From assembly GCA_964247055.1 (NCBI GenBank), contig OZ176051.1, positions 11,656,001 through 11,720,000 on the forward strand: a stretch of 64,000 nucleotides of DNA, read 5' to 3'. The first letter of the stretch is position 1. The number at the start of each line of letters is the position of its first letter. Both the position numbers and the translations under genes were made by a program. Origin of the DNA: Paragordius varius. Lineage: Eukaryota > Nematomorpha. Under the pieces are notes generated by a model. That model was not told the DNA's origin and ran no database searches. It saw only the letters and a program-made list of their open reading frames with translations. Of the stretch, positions 61,173-64,000 are shown one piece after another.

Positions 61173-61254
61173 TGATATGCTTGGGGCCTTTATACCCTTA
61201 AACCCGCTAAAAAATATGTTTTTGAGGCTTTTTTCCCCATTATTATAAGATCAT

Positions 61255-62172
61255 ACGCATATAAAGGGAAAAAATTTGCCCCCCCAAAAGTCCCGAAGAC
61301 TTTCTCGGGCTGCCTAGCATCACTAGATTTACACTAGTTTTATATAAAAAATAATTATTCAGAAGACCTCTGGATGCCACAATAAGTACAATCATTAAGA
61401 CATTTACTATTAATTCATTAAATTAACAATGGATATTAACTGTACATCTTGCGACTGATTATAGATGATTGAAGTAAAAAATGGATTATAGACCTTGGAA
61501 AATGTCTTCCTCAATTACTAGATTTTATGGATTATGCATACAAGGTTTAAAATTGTTATATCGTATTGTTTTTATAGATATACTAATGTAAATCTCGTGC
61601 TGCTGCGCAGCCCGAGGAAGTCCTTCGGAATTTTTTTTTTTGGGGGGGGGGGGACAGCTATTTGAAAAAAGGGACAATAAAATGATCCACATATGTGGAT
61701 TATTCGAAACATTATTTAATAACTATGATTTCATTTTAAAACGGTGCATTCATATTAATATATTGTTTACTTGGGCGAAAAGAGTCAAAAAATTATTTTT
61801 GTGGACTTTGTTTTTTGAAAAATGGCCTTTTACGGGAGGAGCAGGTAAAAAGAGGGCCTAAATTAATGCGAGCCGACTATGTTCGGCGCAATCGAAAATA
61901 AGTAAACAAAAATCATATTTGAAATTGAGTGGTCTAACACGTTCTCCGGATAATTGTCTCAAAGATTTTTCTGGACTTGTGTTTTCAAAAAACCCGTTAT
62001 TCACACGGGGTGGGCCCGAACTGGGAGCCTAATTCAAAAAAAGGGCGAAGCTATTGTCGGGGCATTCATTAATGATTATATTTTTTCGATATTTGGATTT
62101 GAATGGGTTTACCTGTTTTCCGTAAACAGATAACAAAGCCAGCACTTTCCATTTTTATAAATATATAGATTA
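61255..62172 (+). repeat. Composite interspersed repeat, copy 4, with inverted GC-rich ends
   Basis: 61266-61330 (read on minus: GTAAATCTAG...GGCAGCCCGAGAAAGTC TTCGG) and 61586-61650 (plus: GTAAATCTCG...GCAGCCCGAGGAAGTCC TTCGG) form an inverted pair separated by about 255 bp. The second is followed by a G run, CCACATATGTGG, the family's unique part and the terminus CATTTTTATAAATATATAGA at 62172. The 315 bp array is absent. Confidence 0.65.
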
Positions 62173-63188
62173 AGACATTATTACTTATAGATCTATTTTA
62201 CAGAAGAATTATTCATTTCATAAGTGAAAGTAAATCGTCCCTTTTTCATGCGATATCTTAGAAAAATTATACATTGAAAACCAATAAAAAACAGTAATTT
62301 GAAGCATTTTTCTAATTTGACGTCTAAATTGCTTTTAAAAATGTTCTGATTAAGATTATCACCTCTTCGCTAAATTGTGTTTTTAATTTTCTGTTTATAA
62401 TATTCTTTTTGTCTTCAGAATTTTAAGACAATAGAGAAGCTTTACGGAGCTTCTTACAAATTTGTCCATAAAAAGATTTGTTGTTTTTTATTACCATTTC
62501 CGATATTTTGAAGGTGCGATTAATTAATTTGCTGTAATTTTACAATGCAGTGTTTCTGGGCACTTTGAGCCTATCAGAATCGTATTTTTATAATTCATGT
62601 TAATAAAATGTGTTTGGATATTTGCCTTTTTAGGCAAAGTCACGGTTAATTTACAAATCAAACAAGTAATTTATCATCATTGAAAAAAAACCCATTCATT
62701 TCTATAACGATATATTTAGCATTTTCTAACTTGGATTATTGATCATATTATATTATAAGTTTGAAGGATACCTCCTTATGTTTTTTCGCTAAATTTAAAC
62801 TATTTTTCAAGCAATTTACGAATATATTTATAAATAAATTGCTTAAAATAAATTTTAACAATACAAAATAAAAATATACGAATAAATTATAATTTTGTGG
62901 AGAAAATATTCTATGCATAAATATTTTATGCATTTTTTTAAAAATTTTCAGACGGTCAAGCTCTGAAATTTCGCGGTCACGAAAATAGATAATAACTTAA
63001 TCAAATTATGTAGAATAACGGCAACCCGAAACTAGTATATTATTATTTAATAGAGATGTTTATATATGATCGTCATCATATCAATGAAATCCTTCATTAT
63101 CATTTGAAAATGTTATAGTTGTGACTATGATATCGACTCACTATTTGTATTATCTTAGTCGATTGATATATTTGAAAACTATTAGTTT
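62173..63188. other. AT-rich stretch, nothing supported
   Basis: A minus-strand MDKFVRSSVKLLYCLKILKT reading near 62480-62410 is open for only 24 codons and has no partners. No repeat or RNA gene recognised. Confidence 0.35.
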
Positions 63189-63196
63189 GTTTACAG

Positions 63197-63484
63197 CAGT
63201 TCCCAAAAGTGGGCAACGCCCCCTGCGCGAAAAATTTGGAGAAATCAATTATAAGATAAAACTAGAAACAAATTAGAGTTTAATAAGGATCTTAAAAATT
63301 TATCAATATTTGTCCCCGATATGCAGATAATATTTCAACAATGGCAGATATAAGGATCTAATTGATAATCATTTTTATAATGTTATAATAAGATTTGCAT
63401 TTTTATTTTTTGGGGGAGGGGGGGACGCAAGAAAATTTTTAATTTATGGGGAGGTGGGGAACGAAAACAGGTTAGTAACCACTG
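63197..63484. mobile_element. hAT-type MITE, 288 bp
   Basis: Starts CAGTTCCCAAAAGTGGGC, ends GGTTAGTAACCACTG, and is flanked by a perfect 8 bp duplication GTTTACAG (63189-63196 and 63485-63492). A G-rich tract lies inside the right end. Confidence 0.8.
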
Positions 63485-63846
63485 GTTTACAGAATCGTTT
63501 TTATAAATTAATTGTATTTAGTTACATTTACCATAGATGGTCTATTGTGACTTATTTGTCATTGTATATAATAAAGATAAAACAGAGATAAAAACGGAAC
63601 AAATACCTTTGAATATAATTAACATTCCATTACCTTTTAGAGTAGTTTTATTTCCAATTAAAATTTGAATACCTTAAAAAGTATTTAAGGTAAATTAAAT
63701 ATGCTTACCTTAGTCTTTAGGAACATTATACAATTTTTTTTTAAAAAAATGCAAAATTCAAAGTTACTCATTTTAAACTTCGCGTCATTTATTTCTATTA
63801 TATAATGTATGTTATAATTATAAAATGTAAATAATTAACTTTAAGA

Positions 63847-64000
63847 CAGTGATTCCCAACCTTTTTTTGCTCACGTCCCGACAAATTGAAAATAAAAATT
63901 CTTGCGCCTCCCTCTCAAAAAAATCAAGATAAACATGTAAAATATATTATATTATGAAAATCCCAAACAATGATATCCTCATATCTGCATTTTTTATATT
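63847..64000. mobile_element. Left end of another hAT-type element, cut by the window edge
   Basis: CAGTGATTCCCAACCTTTTT followed by CACGTCCCGACA is a classic hAT-type terminus in animals. The rest is outside the window, so size and coding status are unknown. Confidence 0.6.

Noticed and set aside
1-64000. CRISPR arrays, rRNA genes, tRNA genes, prokaryotic operons, LTR retroelements
   Set aside because: I saw no regular spacer-repeat arrays, no recognisable rRNA or tRNA cores, no ribosome-binding-site spaced genes and no protease/integrase or capsid-type motifs. Spliceosomal introns show the sequence is eukaryotic nuclear DNA.

Overview
The window is a 64 kb piece of a very AT-rich animal nuclear genome. 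Animal origin is shown by a zona pellucida (ZP) domain protein, a ganglioside GM2-activator-like lipid-binding protein, a LAMP-like lysosomal membrane protein and a GOLM1/GOLM2-like Golgi protein. All are split by spliceosomal introns and accompanied by RTE, hAT and Tc1/mariner elements. Several introns look extraordinarily short: two of exactly 22 nt in the Golgi-protein gene and several of 28-35 nt elsewhere. Animals known for such introns are mostly reduced or parasitic lineages (dicyemids are the best known; orthonectids, myxozoans and flatworms are worth testing). The sequence alone does not fix the species. Coding exons are mostly too short for an ORF scan, so all gene models below were built by eye from splice sites, reading phase and protein-like composition.

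Layout: 0.8-5.0 kb, minus-strand ZP-domain gene with five exons, and a second, ZP-like exon pair inside its third intron. 6.0-7.3 kb, 5'-truncated RTE/BovB-type LINE. 7.3-12.4 kb, gene-poor, with one hAT MITE. 12.4-12.9 kb, an unknown plus-strand exon. 14.0-15.6 kb, copy of a composite repeat with ~315 bp internal units. 16.1-16.5 kb, 3' end of a pantothenate-kinase-like gene (minus). 18.8-19.1 kb, last two exons of an unknown minus-strand gene.

20.0-34.5 kb is the centrepiece: a plus-strand micro-exon gene. I count about 39 exons, from a signal-peptide exon (19976) to a stop codon overlapping an AATAAA (34479). Every intron is in phase 1 and every internal exon is a multiple of 3 nt, from 9 to 129 nt; eleven are exactly 21 nt. 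The predicted product is about 384 residues, secreted or lumenal. Its introns hold a composite repeat, MITEs and a dead mariner.

35.9-41.1 kb is a dense cluster of MITEs with self-complementary GGGGTAT...ATACCCC termini plus a long foldback element. 41.26-42.16 kb, GOLM-like gene (plus). 42.57-44.33 kb, GM2-activator-like gene (minus). 44.7-46.8 kb, hAT fragments, a second foldback element and a TA-flanked MITE. 46.96-47.6 kb, LAMP-like gene (minus). 48.5 kb, unknown membrane-protein exon. 51.8-53.8 kb, complete but dead hAT element with an 8 bp target duplication. 55.0 kb, terminal exon of an unknown minus-strand gene. 57.3-57.8 kb, small two-exon gene with a signal-like N-terminus. 58-62 kb, two more copies of the composite repeat flanking a GGGGTAT MITE. 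63.2-64 kb, two hAT-type elements, one running off the window.

The genes do not form a shared pathway; most of the recognised ones encode secretory-pathway or endolysosomal proteins. Most remaining sequence is AT-rich and shows nothing I can support.
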